From: Streptomyces yangpuensis
GTDB lineage: Bacteria; Actinomycetota; Actinomycetes; Streptomycetales; Streptomycetaceae
NCBI RefSeq assembly: GCF_001005295.1
Contig: NZ_LBMK01000007.1
Span: 111,221 to 167,912, forward strand
Direction of reading: 5' to 3'
Length of the DNA: 56,692 bases
In this document: piece by piece, positions 34,949 to 45,318 of the stretch
Numbering within the stretch: position 1 is the first letter of the stretch
Layout of the letters: the number at the start of each line of letters is the position of its first letter
Translations under genes and position numbers: made by a program
The notes under the pieces: generated by a model
Seen by the model: the letters and a program-made list of their open reading frames with translations, nothing else
Told to the model about the DNA's origin: nothing
The model's database searches: none

Positions 34949-36270
34949 AGCGGTAGCTCCTGCTGTGTGTCGATGCCGGGTGCCGCTCCCGCGGGCCGGC
35001 GTTCGGTGACATGGGTGGCGTAGCGCGCGGCTGCGGCGAGGAGGACCCAGCCGGTGCCGGCAGAGCGAGCGCCCAGCACGTCGGTCACGGATCGGCCCTC
35101 CGGGACCGTGTCGTCGTAGCCCTCGGGTATCCCGTGGCCCGCGGAACGAAGAGGGCCGACGGGCGTCACCATCCGCATCCGGCTCAGCAGGTCCAGAACC
35201 GCCCTCCGCAACGACGAGGGATCTTCGACGTAGGTGCGCTGCCAGTTCCCGCGCTGCCCGTATTCGGTGATGAGCCGGCCGAGCAGCTCGTCCACCAGGC
35301 CGTCCGGAACGGCCACCCCGATGACGAGCCGCCCTCCTGTCGCCGGGTGTCCCGGATCAGCGGGCCGCAACCGTTCCACGAGGCGCTCCAGCACGAGCAG
35401 CGAAGCCTGGGCGACGGTTCCGGTCCCGGGCAGGTGCACGTCCGTGAGTTCCTCCTCAGGGTCCACCAGTGCCACACCCTCACCGCGGATCTCGGCCTCG
35501 AGGCCCAGGAGTTCGGAGAACGCCTGGGCCTCGCGGCGTTGCCGGGTACGCAGCCAGTCCCGCTCGGCGGCGGTCAGCTCGTCCAGGTACACGACGGGCG
35601 TTTCCACGAGCCTGCGGCGCACATAGGTGCGGGGACCGCCGAACCCCGGGTCGGCCGCCCGCCTCACCAGGTCCGCCCCGTCCAGGCTCTGCGTGAGGGG
35701 CCCGGAAACGATGATCCGGGCGATCTCCCGGTCCACCGTGATCAGTGCCTCGCCGCCTTCCTCCTGCACGAGCGAGCCCACACTGCCGTCCCTCTCCGTC
35801 AGGACTCCCCAGTCGATCAACTGGCGGAGGGCGGCGACCAGAGTCCGTTTCTCCACGGCCCGGCTCGTGTCCTCCAGCTTCACACCCGCGTCGGCCGCCG
35901 CGGCTTTGATGTCGGCGACCAACTGGGACAGCAGCACCTGTTCCGGGGCGGTCACCAGCACGGAAAGCGCCAGCGCGAGACAGGAGTAGGTACGCGGCGT
36001 GAAGGCGGTGCCGGTGGATCGCTCCAGCCGGTGCCCTGCGCCGGCACCCAGTCCGGCCTTGAACAGCCGGGCGTAGGAGGTGTCGACCAGGAGCCGGTAG
36101 CCGAGCACCTGCTGGAACCGCTTGCCCAACCAGTCGGCGTGCCGGCGGATCAAGGGGAACAAGTCCGCGTGCGGGCCGGTCGACGTCACCAGGGGGTGGG
36201 CGAGCAACAGCCGCCCTGCGGCGCGGCGTTCGGTGGCCAGAGCCACGTCGTGTGCCGAAGGGAGCGTCAC
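34945..36270 (-). CDS. jetB: JetB, Wadjet KITE-like subunit (DUF2398/TIGR02678 type)
   Basis: The 441-aa protein is of the DUF2398 family, with winged-helix-like segments (FPLIRRHADWLGKRFQQVLG near the start, then LIDWGVLTERDGS). By analogy with MukE it bridges the kleisin-like JetA and the JetC heads. It overlaps jetA and jetC by 4 nt (ATGA), showing translational coupling. No truncation is visible. Confidence 0.85.
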   Translation of the reverse strand: MTLPSAHDVALATERRAAGRLLLAHPLVTSTGPHADLFPLIRRHADWLGKRFQQVLGYRLLVDTSYARLFKAGLGAGAGHRLERSTGTAFTPRTYSCLALALSVLVTAPEQVLLSQLVADIKAAAADAGVKLEDTSRAVEKRTLVAALRQLIDWGVLTERDGSVGSLVQEEGGEALITVDREIARIIVSGPLTQSLDGADLVRRAADPGFGGPRTYVRRRLVETPVVYLDELTAAERDWLRTRQRREAQAFSELLGLEAEIRGEGVALVDPEEELTDVHLPGTGTVAQASLLVLERLVERLRPADPGHPATGGRLVIGVAVPDGLVDELLGRLITEYGQRGNWQRTYVEDPSSLRRAVLDLLSRMRMVTPVGPLRSAGHGIPEGYDDTVPEGRSVTDVLGARSAGTGWVLLAAAARYATHVTERRPAGAAPGIDTQQELPL

Positions 36271-37892
36271 GACGCACTCACCTCGGCCCCGTGTCCGGCC
36301 GAGTCCGCCGCACGTCCGATCTCAAGCTCCAGGTCGTCCAGTTCGACGACGCCGTCCGCGGAGTGCAGCACCGACCTGGCGCCGGAGGAACGACGAACGG
36401 TGAGCCGGATGCCGAGCTCGGCGTCCTCGCTCTGCGCGGACTCCAGGCTGAACTCACCTGCTGTGCCGGGCATGTCGGCATGCGTCCGCCGCAGCTGGGC
36501 GTTTCCGAGTGCTGTCGCCAGCAGTTCCAGAAGCAGGCCGAGGGCCGCCGCGGTGAGGCGCACCTCTGCGAAGCGCCCGGCAGCGCTGCGCAGCTCGTCC
36601 GCGGCCGCCCTCCTGGCCTCCGCCCGGGCCCGGGCGGCCTCCTGGAGGTGACGCTTCTGCGTCGCGTGGTTCTCCATGGACGATGCCCGCCCCCGCTGCG
36701 CGCGACTGCCCCGCTCACGCAGGGCCACCGGTACCTCCACCACCGGGCCGTTCCACCAACTGGTGTACGCGGGAACCGCGTCGTCGGAGGCGGGGGGAAC
36801 ACCCAGGTGGCGGGCGCCGTAGAGGCCGAAGGCGGCGACCGCCATGTCGTGCGCGTCCTCCGGATCCGCCTCGTCGAACCATCGGGCGAGCCGCAGGAGG
36901 TCCTTGCGCCTCGACATCTCGCCGGAGGCCGAGCGCAGCATCCGTTTGGCGTTGGTCAGCAGAGACTGCAGGGCCCGCATGGTGGCGTCACGCAGCTGAT
37001 CGACCTGGCTTCCCTGCCCGTCGACGTCGGTGAACCAGCCTCGCAGCCCCTCCCAGTCGGCCATCTCCCGGCCGCGGCTGCGCTGCACCCGGACCTCGGA
37101 CCGGCCGCCGGCCGCGCCGGCAACCCCCGACAGACCGCGGGCGTGAGCGTCGAGGCGCTCCAGGAGGCCGGGGAGGTGCGGCCACAGCAGGTCGAGTACC
37201 GATGCGATGCGGGGAGCGCGGAAGGCGACGTCCTCCCTGATCGCCTCGACGTAGTCCAGCAGCAGTTCCTTGAAGCCCTGGTACTCGGCGCCGTCCAGGT
37301 CGTAGCGCGCCAGCACCTGCCCGAGGTAGGCGTAGAAGTCCCGCACGGAGTCCGCGAACTCGGTGAACTGGACGAAGAGGGTGCTGACTCGCTCCAGCGC
37401 GTCCTGCGGCCCGGCCTCTTCCGGTTTCTGGAGCAGGTCGTTCAGTTCGCCCAGTCCGCGCTCGACCAGCGCCAGCAGCTCGCTGCTGACCTCACGCGCC
37501 GCGTCCGCGCCCGCCAGGACCTCGTCGGCGTCCCGCTGGACGCGCTCGCCCAGCTTCGACAGCTGGTAGCGGGACCGAGAGCGCTGGTACTCGGTGATGC
37601 TCGCGGCATTCACCGAGCGACTGCTCCGCAGCAGGGCGCCCCAGTCCACCAGCTGTTCCAGCCGGGCGGTGAGCGTGTCGGCGCTCGGAGCGCCTGCCGG
37701 CCCGTCGGCCTCCGCCAGTTTCGCCCGTACGTCCGGAACCGATAGGTCGGTGAGGAGGGTGCCGCAGAAGACTCTCATCACGGCTACGTACTCAAGCCGC
37801 TCCGGTGCGCTGAGGTACGCGTACGCCTGTAGCCGCTGCCATGTGTCGTCACGGTCGGCCGCCGGTAAGGAATCCCTGGTGTGCTCCCCCAT
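36267..37892 (-). CDS. jetA: JetA, Wadjet kleisin-like subunit (DUF2397/TIGR02677 type)
   Basis: The 541-aa protein is of the DUF2397 family: an N-terminal winged helix (SAPERLEYVAVMRVFCGTLL), coiled helices in the middle and a C-terminal domain. By analogy with MukF it links the SMC heads. I choose ATG 37892 (MGEHTRDSLPAADRDDTWQR). The frame has another start at 37937, but its first 15 residues are basic and unlike the family. First gene of the jet operon, divergent from the DNA glycosylase at 38045. Confidence 0.86.
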   Translation of the reverse strand: MGEHTRDSLPAADRDDTWQRLQAYAYLSAPERLEYVAVMRVFCGTLLTDLSVPDVRAKLAEADGPAGAPSADTLTARLEQLVDWGALLRSSRSVNAASITEYQRSRSRYQLSKLGERVQRDADEVLAGADAAREVSSELLALVERGLGELNDLLQKPEEAGPQDALERVSTLFVQFTEFADSVRDFYAYLGQVLARYDLDGAEYQGFKELLLDYVEAIREDVAFRAPRIASVLDLLWPHLPGLLERLDAHARGLSGVAGAAGGRSEVRVQRSRGREMADWEGLRGWFTDVDGQGSQVDQLRDATMRALQSLLTNAKRMLRSASGEMSRRKDLLRLARWFDEADPEDAHDMAVAAFGLYGARHLGVPPASDDAVPAYTSWWNGPVVEVPVALRERGSRAQRGRASSMENHATQKRHLQEAARARAEARRAAADELRSAAGRFAEVRLTAAALGLLLELLATALGNAQLRRTHADMPGTAGEFSLESAQSEDAELGIRLTVRRSSGARSVLHSADGVVELDDLELEIGRAADSAGHGAEVSAS

Positions 37893-38044
37893 GGCGTCGA
37901 GATTACGCAGTGGTACCTGCCGTTTCCGGCGGTTCAAAGATGTTCCGCCGGAATATTCACCTACTGCTCGGCGGTGGCCACGGGGTCTGTGGAGTTGCGG
38001 AGTTGCTGACTGAAGGTGTCCGTGAGGGGGGATAGCTTGCTCGC

Positions 38045-39163
38045 ATGGCCTCCAGGACGACAGATCCCGTACTCGACACCCGCGCGCTGAACCGTGCCAC
38101 GCTCGCCCGGCAGTTGTTGCTGAGCCGCGCCGAGATGTCCGCGGGGGACGCCGTCGGGCACCTCCTCGGGCTGCAGGCGCAGAACGTCAAGCCGCCGTAC
38201 TTCCAGCTGTACGCCCGGCTGGCCGGCTTCGAGCCCGGTGAACTGGCCGGGCTGATGGAGTCCCGTGAGGTGGTCCGGATGGTCACCCTGCGGTCGACGA
38301 TCCACACACATACCGCCCACGACGCCCTCACCCTGCGCCCGCTCGTCCAGCCCGCCCGCGACCGCGAGGTGGCCTACTTCCGCCAGGGCCTCGTCGGGGT
38401 GGACCTGGACCGGCTGGCCGACCGGGCCCGCGCCCTCGTCGACAGCGCGCCGCGCACCATGGCCGAGATCCGAGAGGATCTGCTCCGGGAATGGCCCGAC
38501 GCCGACCCGCAGTCCCTGTCCGTCGCGGCGCGCTGCCGGCTGCCGCTGGTCCAGGTCACGCCCCGCGGGGTGTGGGGACGCAGCGGGCAGGTACGGCTGA
38601 CCACCGTCGAGAACTGGCTCGGTGAGCCCGCCGGGGCCGCGCAGCCCGTGGACGACGTCGTGCTGCGCTACCTCGGCGCCTTCGGGCCCGCCTCCGTCAA
38701 GGACATGCAGACCTGGGCCGGGCTGACCCGGCTGCGCGAGGCCTTCGAGCGGCTGCGGCCCGGACTTGCGGTGTTCCGCGACGAGAACGGCGTGGAGCTG
38801 TTCGACCTGCCCGACGCGCCCCGGCCCGACGCCGGCACTCCGGCGCCGCCCCGCTTCCTCCCGGAGTTCGACAACCTCCTGCTCTCCCACGCCGACCGGA
38901 CCCGCGTGGTCGCCCCCGAGGTCAAGGGGCGCAGCTGGACCGGCAACCAGGCCCACTGCACCCTGCTCGTCGACGGGTTCCTCGCGGGGCTGTGGAAGCT
39001 GGAAGGAGGGACGCTCACCGTCGAACTGTTCGACCGGGTGCCGAAGGGGGCCGAGGAGGAGATCGTCGCCGAGGGGGAGCAGCTGATCGCCGACATGGGC
39101 GCGCTGCCGGACGGGACCGGCCGCCCCGCCCCGTCCGTACGGTTCGGGCCGATCCGCGGCTGA
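38045..39163 (+). CDS. AlkZ-like (HTH_42) DNA glycosylase
   Basis: The 372-aa winged-helix protein is of the HTH_42/AlkZ-like family. The Q-A-Q at residues 44-46 (GLQAQNVKPPYFQLYARL) is the QxQ catalytic motif of glycosylases that remove bulky or crosslinked alkylated purines; AlkZ gives self-resistance to azinomycin in its producer. A -10-like TAGCTT lies only about 7 nt before the ATG and no ribosome binding site is visible, so the mRNA may be leaderless. It is divergent from the Wadjet operon. Confidence 0.8.
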   Translation: MASRTTDPVLDTRALNRATLARQLLLSRAEMSAGDAVGHLLGLQAQNVKPPYFQLYARLAGFEPGELAGLMESREVVRMVTLRSTIHTHTAHDALTLRPLVQPARDREVAYFRQGLVGVDLDRLADRARALVDSAPRTMAEIREDLLREWPDADPQSLSVAARCRLPLVQVTPRGVWGRSGQVRLTTVENWLGEPAGAAQPVDDVVLRYLGAFGPASVKDMQTWAGLTRLREAFERLRPGLAVFRDENGVELFDLPDAPRPDAGTPAPPRFLPEFDNLLLSHADRTRVVAPEVKGRSWTGNQAHCTLLVDGFLAGLWKLEGGTLTVELFDRVPKGAEEEIVAEGEQLIADMGALPDGTGRPAPSVRFGPIRG

Positions 39164-39259
39164 GCCGTACTCGTATGGCTCCCGGACCACCGCTCACGGT
39201 CAACTCACGGCTGACGTCGCCCTGGTGGTCCGTGCACCGGACGCGGCACGATACCTGCC

Positions 39260-40975
39260 ATGACGACCGAAAGTGACCGGAACAGCGCCACCGCCGAGTT
39301 CCTCGCCGCGCGGGACTTCCTGCTGGAGCGGCGCGGCGACTACGAAGCCGCCCACGCCGGATTCACCTGGCCCCGCCCCCACCGCTTCAACTGGGCCCTC
39401 GACTGGTTCGACCGCATCGCCGCCGGCAACGACGCCGACGCCCTGCGCATCGTCGAGGAGGACGGCACCAGCGAGGCCCTCTCCTTTGCGCAGCTCGCCG
39501 TACGGTCCGACGCGACCGCCAACTGGCTGCGCGCCCGGGGCGTGGCACCCGGCGACCGGATCCTCGTCATGCTCGGCAACCAGCGCGAGCTGTGGGAGGT
39601 GATGCTCGGCGCGATGAAGCTGCGCGCCGTCGTCATCCCCGCCACGCCCCTGCTCGGCCCGGCCGATCTGCGCGACCGGGTCGAGCGGGGCCACGTCCGC
39701 CACGTCGTCGCGCGCGCCCAGGACACGGTCAAGTTCGAAGAGGTGCCCGGCAGTTACACCCGCATCGCCGCCGGAGACCGGGGACAGGCCCCCGCGGGCT
39801 GGCTGGCGCTCGCCGATGCCGCCGAGGCCGCGGACACCCCGGACGCCGAGGGCGGCTTCATCCCCGACGGGGAGACCCGCGCCACCGACCCCCTGATGCT
39901 CTACTTCACCTCCGGCACCACCGACCGCCCCAAGCTCGTCGAGCACACCCACGCCTCGTACCCCATCGGTCACCTCTCCACCATGTACTGGCTGGGCCTG
40001 CGCCCCGGCGACGTGCACCTCAACATCGCCTCTCCCGGCTGGGCCAAGCACGCCTGGTCCAACCTCTTCGCCCCCTGGAACGCCGGCGCGACCGTCTTCG
40101 TCCACAACTACACCCGCTTCGACGCCGAACGCCTGATGGACGAGATGGACCGGCACGGGGTGACCACCTTCTGCGCCCCGCCCACCGTGTGGCGGATGCT
40201 GATCCAGTCCGACCTCACCCGGCTCGCCCGGCCGCCGCGCGAGGCCGTCGCCGCCGGCGAGCCGCTCAACCCGGAGGTGATCGAGAAGGTCCGCGAGGCC
40301 TGGGGGATCACGATCCGCGACGGCTTCGGCCAGACCGAGACCACCCTCCAGGTCGGCAACTTCCCCGGCGTCCCCGTCAAGCCCGGCTCCATGGGCCGCC
40401 CGGCGCCCGGCTACGAGATCGTCCTGCTGGACCCGGTCACCGGCAAGGAATCCCCCGACGAGGGCGAGCTGTGCGTGGACCTGCGCGCACGGCCCGCCGG
40501 GGTGATGACCGGCTACCGCGACGACCCGGGGCGCACCGCCGAGGCCATGGCGGACGGGCTCTACCGGACGGGTGACATCGCCGCGCGCGACGCCGACGGG
40601 TACCTCACCTACGTCGGGCGCTCCGACGACGTCTTCAAGGCCTCCGACTACAAGATCAGCCCGTTCGAGCTGGAGAGCGCCCTGCTGGAGCACGAGGCGG
40701 TCGCCGAGGCCGCCGTCGTCCCGGCCCCGGACGAGCTGCGGCTGGCGGTCCCGAAGGCGTACGTGACTCTCGCGGGCGGTTGGGAGCCCGGGCCGGAGAC
40801 CGCCCGGGTGCTGTTCGAACACTCCCGCGCCGTGCTGTCCCCGTACAAGCGGATCCGGTGCATCGAGTTCGGCGAGCTACCGAAGACCGTGTCGGGCAAG
40901 ATCCGGCGGGTGGAGCTGCGGGAGCTCACGGCGGCCGGTTCGGCGGCGGAGTACCGCGAGGCCGACCTGCGCTGA
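39260..40975 (+). CDS. AMP-forming acyl-CoA synthetase
   Basis: The 571-aa adenylating enzyme has A3 YFTSGTTDRPKLVEHTH, A5 DGFGQTET, A7/A8 YRTGDIAARDADGYLTYVGR and the catalytic Lys in PKTVSGKIRRVELR. The arrangement and the GRSDDVFKASDYKISPFELE region match medium-chain acyl-CoA/acetyl-CoA synthetase-like proteins. It would activate a carboxylic acid to its CoA thioester. The exact acid is unknown. Asp replaces the usual Gly in the SGTTG motif. Confidence 0.88.
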   Translation: MTTESDRNSATAEFLAARDFLLERRGDYEAAHAGFTWPRPHRFNWALDWFDRIAAGNDADALRIVEEDGTSEALSFAQLAVRSDATANWLRARGVAPGDRILVMLGNQRELWEVMLGAMKLRAVVIPATPLLGPADLRDRVERGHVRHVVARAQDTVKFEEVPGSYTRIAAGDRGQAPAGWLALADAAEAADTPDAEGGFIPDGETRATDPLMLYFTSGTTDRPKLVEHTHASYPIGHLSTMYWLGLRPGDVHLNIASPGWAKHAWSNLFAPWNAGATVFVHNYTRFDAERLMDEMDRHGVTTFCAPPTVWRMLIQSDLTRLARPPREAVAAGEPLNPEVIEKVREAWGITIRDGFGQTETTLQVGNFPGVPVKPGSMGRPAPGYEIVLLDPVTGKESPDEGELCVDLRARPAGVMTGYRDDPGRTAEAMADGLYRTGDIAARDADGYLTYVGRSDDVFKASDYKISPFELESALLEHEAVAEAAVVPAPDELRLAVPKAYVTLAGGWEPGPETARVLFEHSRAVLSPYKRIRCIEFGELPKTVSGKIRRVELRELTAAGSAAEYREADLR

Positions 40976-41109
40976 GCCCGGCGCCGCGGGGCCGGCGGGG
41001 CGGTGCGGCGCCCACCCGGTCCCCGCCAGGCCCCTGCGCACCTGCTCCCGCGCGGGCGCCCGTACGCCTGCCCTTGCGCGCGGCCGTGCGCACGGCCTTG
41101 CGCGCCGCC

Positions 41110-41598
41110 TTACGCGGGCAGGTGCGCCTCGATCGCGGCGATGACCTCGGGGGCCTCCGGCTCGGTACGCGGACGGAAGCGCGCCACGACCTCACCGGCG
41201 GGGGAGATCAGGAACTTCTCGAAGTTCCACTGGATGTCCCCGGCCTCGCCGTCCGCGTCGGGGGTCTTCACCAGCTCCTGGTAGAGGGGGTGCCGGTGCT
41301 CGCCGTTGACCTCGGACTTCTCCAGCATCGGGAAGGTGACGCCGAAGCCGGCCGCGCAGAAGGTCTGGATGTCGTCGGCGGTGCCGGGCTCCTGCCCGCC
41401 GAACTGGTTGCAGGGCACGCCGATGACCGTGAAGCCCTTCGCCTCGTACGCGAACTGCAGCCGGGCCAGTCCCGAGTACTGCGGGGTGAGCCCGCACTGC
41501 GAGGCGGTGTTCACCAGCAGGATCGCCTTGCCCTTGTGAGCCGCCAGGCTCGTGGGCTCGTCGGACAGGGTGGTCAGCGGAATGTCGTACAGGCTCAC
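41110..41598 (-). CDS. Glutathione/thioredoxin peroxidase
   Basis: The 162-aa protein has the peroxidatic Cys35 (NTASQCGLTPQY), Gln in PCNQFGGQEPG and Trp in IQWNFEKF, the standard catalytic set of the GPx family. Actinobacteria lack glutathione, so it probably uses thioredoxin or mycothiol systems to reduce peroxides. It is convergent with the acyl-CoA synthetase, with 134 bp between the stops. A purine-rich GAGGAGAG precedes the start. Confidence 0.93.
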   Translation of the reverse strand: MSLYDIPLTTLSDEPTSLAAHKGKAILLVNTASQCGLTPQYSGLARLQFAYEAKGFTVIGVPCNQFGGQEPGTADDIQTFCAAGFGVTFPMLEKSEVNGEHRHPLYQELVKTPDADGEAGDIQWNFEKFLISPAGEVVARFRPRTEPEAPEVIAAIEAHLPA

Positions 41599-41641
41599 GG
41601 AACTCTCCTCGGCAGGCGGAAGGCAATGCCCACGAGCTTAG

Positions 41642-41723
41642 GGGGTGTCCTGCCGGTCCTGCCGGTCCTGCCGGTCCTGTCGATCAAGCCGATGGTGTCG
41701 ATCACGCCCGGCAGGACACCCTA
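41642..41723 (-). terminator. Hairpin and 9-bp repeats between two minus-strand genes
   Basis: GGTGTCCTGCCGG (about 41644-41656) pairs with CCGGCAGGACACC (about 41709-41721), reaching the stop codon of the gene at 41721. The loop carries three perfect CTGCCGGTC units (41650-41676 partly within the stem). It probably terminates the upstream gene. Confidence 0.6.
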
Positions 41724-42647
41724 GGCCCCCGATCCGACCAGCGCGTCCGCCGGGTCGTTGACCGGCTGCGGCATGCCGGTCAGATCCATGACGAACAGCG
41801 GTATCCCGAGCGCGTCCGCCCGGCTGCGGGCGTCCTCCGTGTAACCGGCGAGCGAGAAGTAGACGCTGGTCGCCGAGGCCGTGAGCCCGTTCAGCCAGAC
41901 GCACTCCACCGCCCGCAGCCCGGCCGGCGCCGTGGTCGGGTCCACCTGGGCCACCAGCCCCGGAGCCCGCAGGTCCACCGCCGCCGAGGGGATCGGCCGC
42001 CCGTCGGGCTGCCGTACGTCCTGGAAGCCGAGCCAGCGCAGGTACAGCGCGGCCGTGGCCACCGCGTCCCGCGCCGTACGGATGGTCACCGGCCGGAAGG
42101 CGGGCCGGGGCACCGCCGCCGTCGGCGGCAGGGGTGTGTGCGACGGGTTCACGTCGGGCGGCGCCCCCGCCGGGCCGCCCCCGCGTCCGCCGGCCCCGGC
42201 ATCCGCCCGGGCATCGGCCGCGGCATCGGGACCAGCCGCGGCATCGGGACCGGGGGTGGCATCGGGACCGGCCGCGGCGTCACCGCGCGGATCCGGGAGG
42301 GTGGCCGGGCGGCCCGGCCCCGACGGGCCCGCCGTGCCCCCGCGACCCGCACCCCATTCCGCAGCGGCGGCGCCCGGCGGCTCCAGCGGGTGTACCGGAA
42401 GGCGCACCACCGTGCCGCACGATCCGCACCCCAGCTCGGGGTGCGGCCACTCGCTCTCCCGCCCGCAGGCCGTGCACCGTACCGCCACCCAGCTGTCCGA
42501 CCAGGTGCGGTGGGTCAGCAGCACCGGCGGCGCCGCCAGGTCCAGCGGGGGATGGACCGGGCTTCCGCAGGCGCAGGGGAAGACCGGCGCGATGTAGCCG
42601 TTCTCGCGCAGGCACGCCGGGCAGCGCACCGGTACCGCTTCCGCCAT
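41721..42647 (-). CDS. Zinc-ribbon protein with Mrr-like C-terminal domain
   Basis: The 308-aa protein has two N-terminal zinc ribbons (CPAC...CAC at about 9-30, CTAC...CGSC at about 57-80). A disordered Ala/Pro/Asp-rich linker (about 95-190) follows. The C-terminal domain (about 200-305) resembles Mrr-type restriction endonucleases: VATAALYLRWLGFQDVRQPD, AAVDLRAPGLVAQVD, FSLAGYTEDARSRADALGIP. The catalytic Lys of the usual QVK is Asp here, so nuclease activity is doubtful. The repeats PDAAAGPDAA suggest a slippage-prone linker. Confidence 0.7.
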   Translation of the reverse strand: MAEAVPVRCPACLRENGYIAPVFPCACGSPVHPPLDLAAPPVLLTHRTWSDSWVAVRCTACGRESEWPHPELGCGSCGTVVRLPVHPLEPPGAAAAEWGAGRGGTAGPSGPGRPATLPDPRGDAAAGPDATPGPDAAAGPDAAADARADAGAGGRGGGPAGAPPDVNPSHTPLPPTAAVPRPAFRPVTIRTARDAVATAALYLRWLGFQDVRQPDGRPIPSAAVDLRAPGLVAQVDPTTAPAGLRAVECVWLNGLTASATSVYFSLAGYTEDARSRADALGIPLFVMDLTGMPQPVNDPADALVGSGA

Positions 42648-42814
42648 GGCCTCTGATCCCCTCCGTCGCCGTGCGTGGGTCCATGCTCCACCACCGGCGA
42701 CCGCCGGGGGAGCGAGCGCGCCATTTCCGTCCCGTTCCCGCCGGCCGATCGGTGATTTGTACAAGTCGTCGGGCGAGATGCGGCTTTTGGTGGTTTCCGG
42801 GGTCCCGTACCGCC

Positions 42815-42843
42815 TTGACGTCGAAGAAGTCGCCGCTTAGCTT
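42815..42843 (+). promoter_or_regulatory. gcl promoter
   Basis: A -35 TTGACG (42815-42820), 17-bp spacer and -10 TAGCTT (42838-42843) form a good vegetative sigma-type promoter. Transcription would start near 42850, inside the first operator. Confidence 0.7.
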
Positions 42844-42844
42844 G

Positions 42845-42880
42845 TTCCGTATAGCAGAACAAAACTTCCGTATGACGGAA
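42845..42880. promoter_or_regulatory. Tandem TTCCGT-type operators before gcl
   Basis: Two 15-bp palindromic boxes, TTCCGTATAGCAGAA (42845-42859) and TTCCGTATGACGGAA (42866-42880), are 21 bp apart, so on the same face of DNA. They begin 2 bp downstream of the -10. The same pattern precedes hyi and katA. A likely binder is an AllR-like IclR-family repressor of allantoin/glyoxylate metabolism; no such gene is in this window. Confidence 0.75.
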
Positions 42881-42913
42881 AGTGCCTGACCGCCAGACCC
42901 GCAGGAGAACCTG

Positions 42914-44701
<1,788 letters not shown>

Positions 44702-44723
44702 CCCCGCCCTGCGGCAGTACCCG

Positions 44724-44761
44724 GCGGCCCCCGTTCCTCCCCCAGGAGGGGCGGGGGCCGC
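44724..44761 (+). terminator. gcl terminator
   Basis: Outer stem GCGGCCCCCG (44724-44733) pairs with CGGGGGCCGC (44752-44761); an inner CCTCC/GGAGG stem extends it. It lies 23 nt after the gcl stop. Confidence 0.75.
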
Positions 44762-44829
44762 GCTGCGTTCGCGTGCGGCCCCGGTACGGCCACGACGAGC
44801 TCAGGACACACAGACCTGTGCGCTGCAGT

Positions 44830-45288
44830 TCAGCGCTGGACCGTGAGGAGGTGGCGTCCGTCGTGGCTCCGTACGTGGGGGCTGTTGCCGTCGAGTGCGT
44901 CCAGGAGTCGGATGGCGTAGACCTCGGACATGCGCTCGGCCACCTCGTCCGCTGTGAGCCACTGGACCGCGGTGGTTTCGCCCGAGACGCGTTCGAAGCC
45001 ACCTGAGGGCTTGCAGCGGAAGACCAGGGCCACCACTCCGGCCCTGATGTTCTTGTACACGCCGGTGAGTCGGTCCACCTCGACATGGATGCCGGTCTCC
45101 TCCAGCACCTCCCGCCGTACCCCGCCTTCCGGGGTTTCCGCCAGCTCCAGCACCCCGCCCGGCAGCTCCCACGTCCCGTTGTCGGCCCTGCGGATCGCCA
45201 GCAGTCGGCCGTCATCGCGCACCACCACCCCGGCAACCGACACGGAATGAAGTGGCGTTGACGTGTTCGAAGGGACGCTGTTACTCAT
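44830..45288 (-). CDS. Nudix hydrolase
   Basis: The 152-aa protein has the complete Nudix box, GGVLELAETPEGGVRREVLE followed by ETGI, after a strand VAGVVVRDDGRLLAIRRAD. The substrate cannot be told. ATG codons at 45288, 45294 and 45300 are all possible starts. A -10-like TATGCT just upstream and no ribosome binding site suggest a leaderless mRNA. The CTCATGTACATGAG palindrome covers the start, so the divergent GntR protein probably controls it. The conjugal immunity factor Pif of pSAM2 is also a Nudix protein near a GntR gene. Confidence 0.82.
   Translation of the reverse strand: MSNSVPSNTSTPLHSVSVAGVVVRDDGRLLAIRRADNGTWELPGGVLELAETPEGGVRREVLEETGIHVEVDRLTGVYKNIRAGVVALVFRCKPSGGFERVSGETTAVQWLTADEVAERMSEVYAIRLLDALDGNSPHVRSHDGRHLLTVQR
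45258..45286 (+). promoter_or_regulatory. Promoter of the GntR gene
   Basis: TTGACG (45258-45263), 17-bp spacer and TTACTC (45281-45286) lie just upstream of, and overlap, the palindromic operator at 45283. Confidence 0.5.
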
Positions 45289-45298
45289 GTACATGAGC
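45283..45298. promoter_or_regulatory. GntR-type operator, site A
   Basis: ACTCATGTACATGAGC is a near-perfect palindrome between the Nudix and GntR genes, over the Nudix start and the GntR promoter. Two more copies lie at 46144 and 46181. Confidence 0.75.
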
Positions 45299-45318
45299 AT
45301 AGGAGGAAGCGAAGGACC

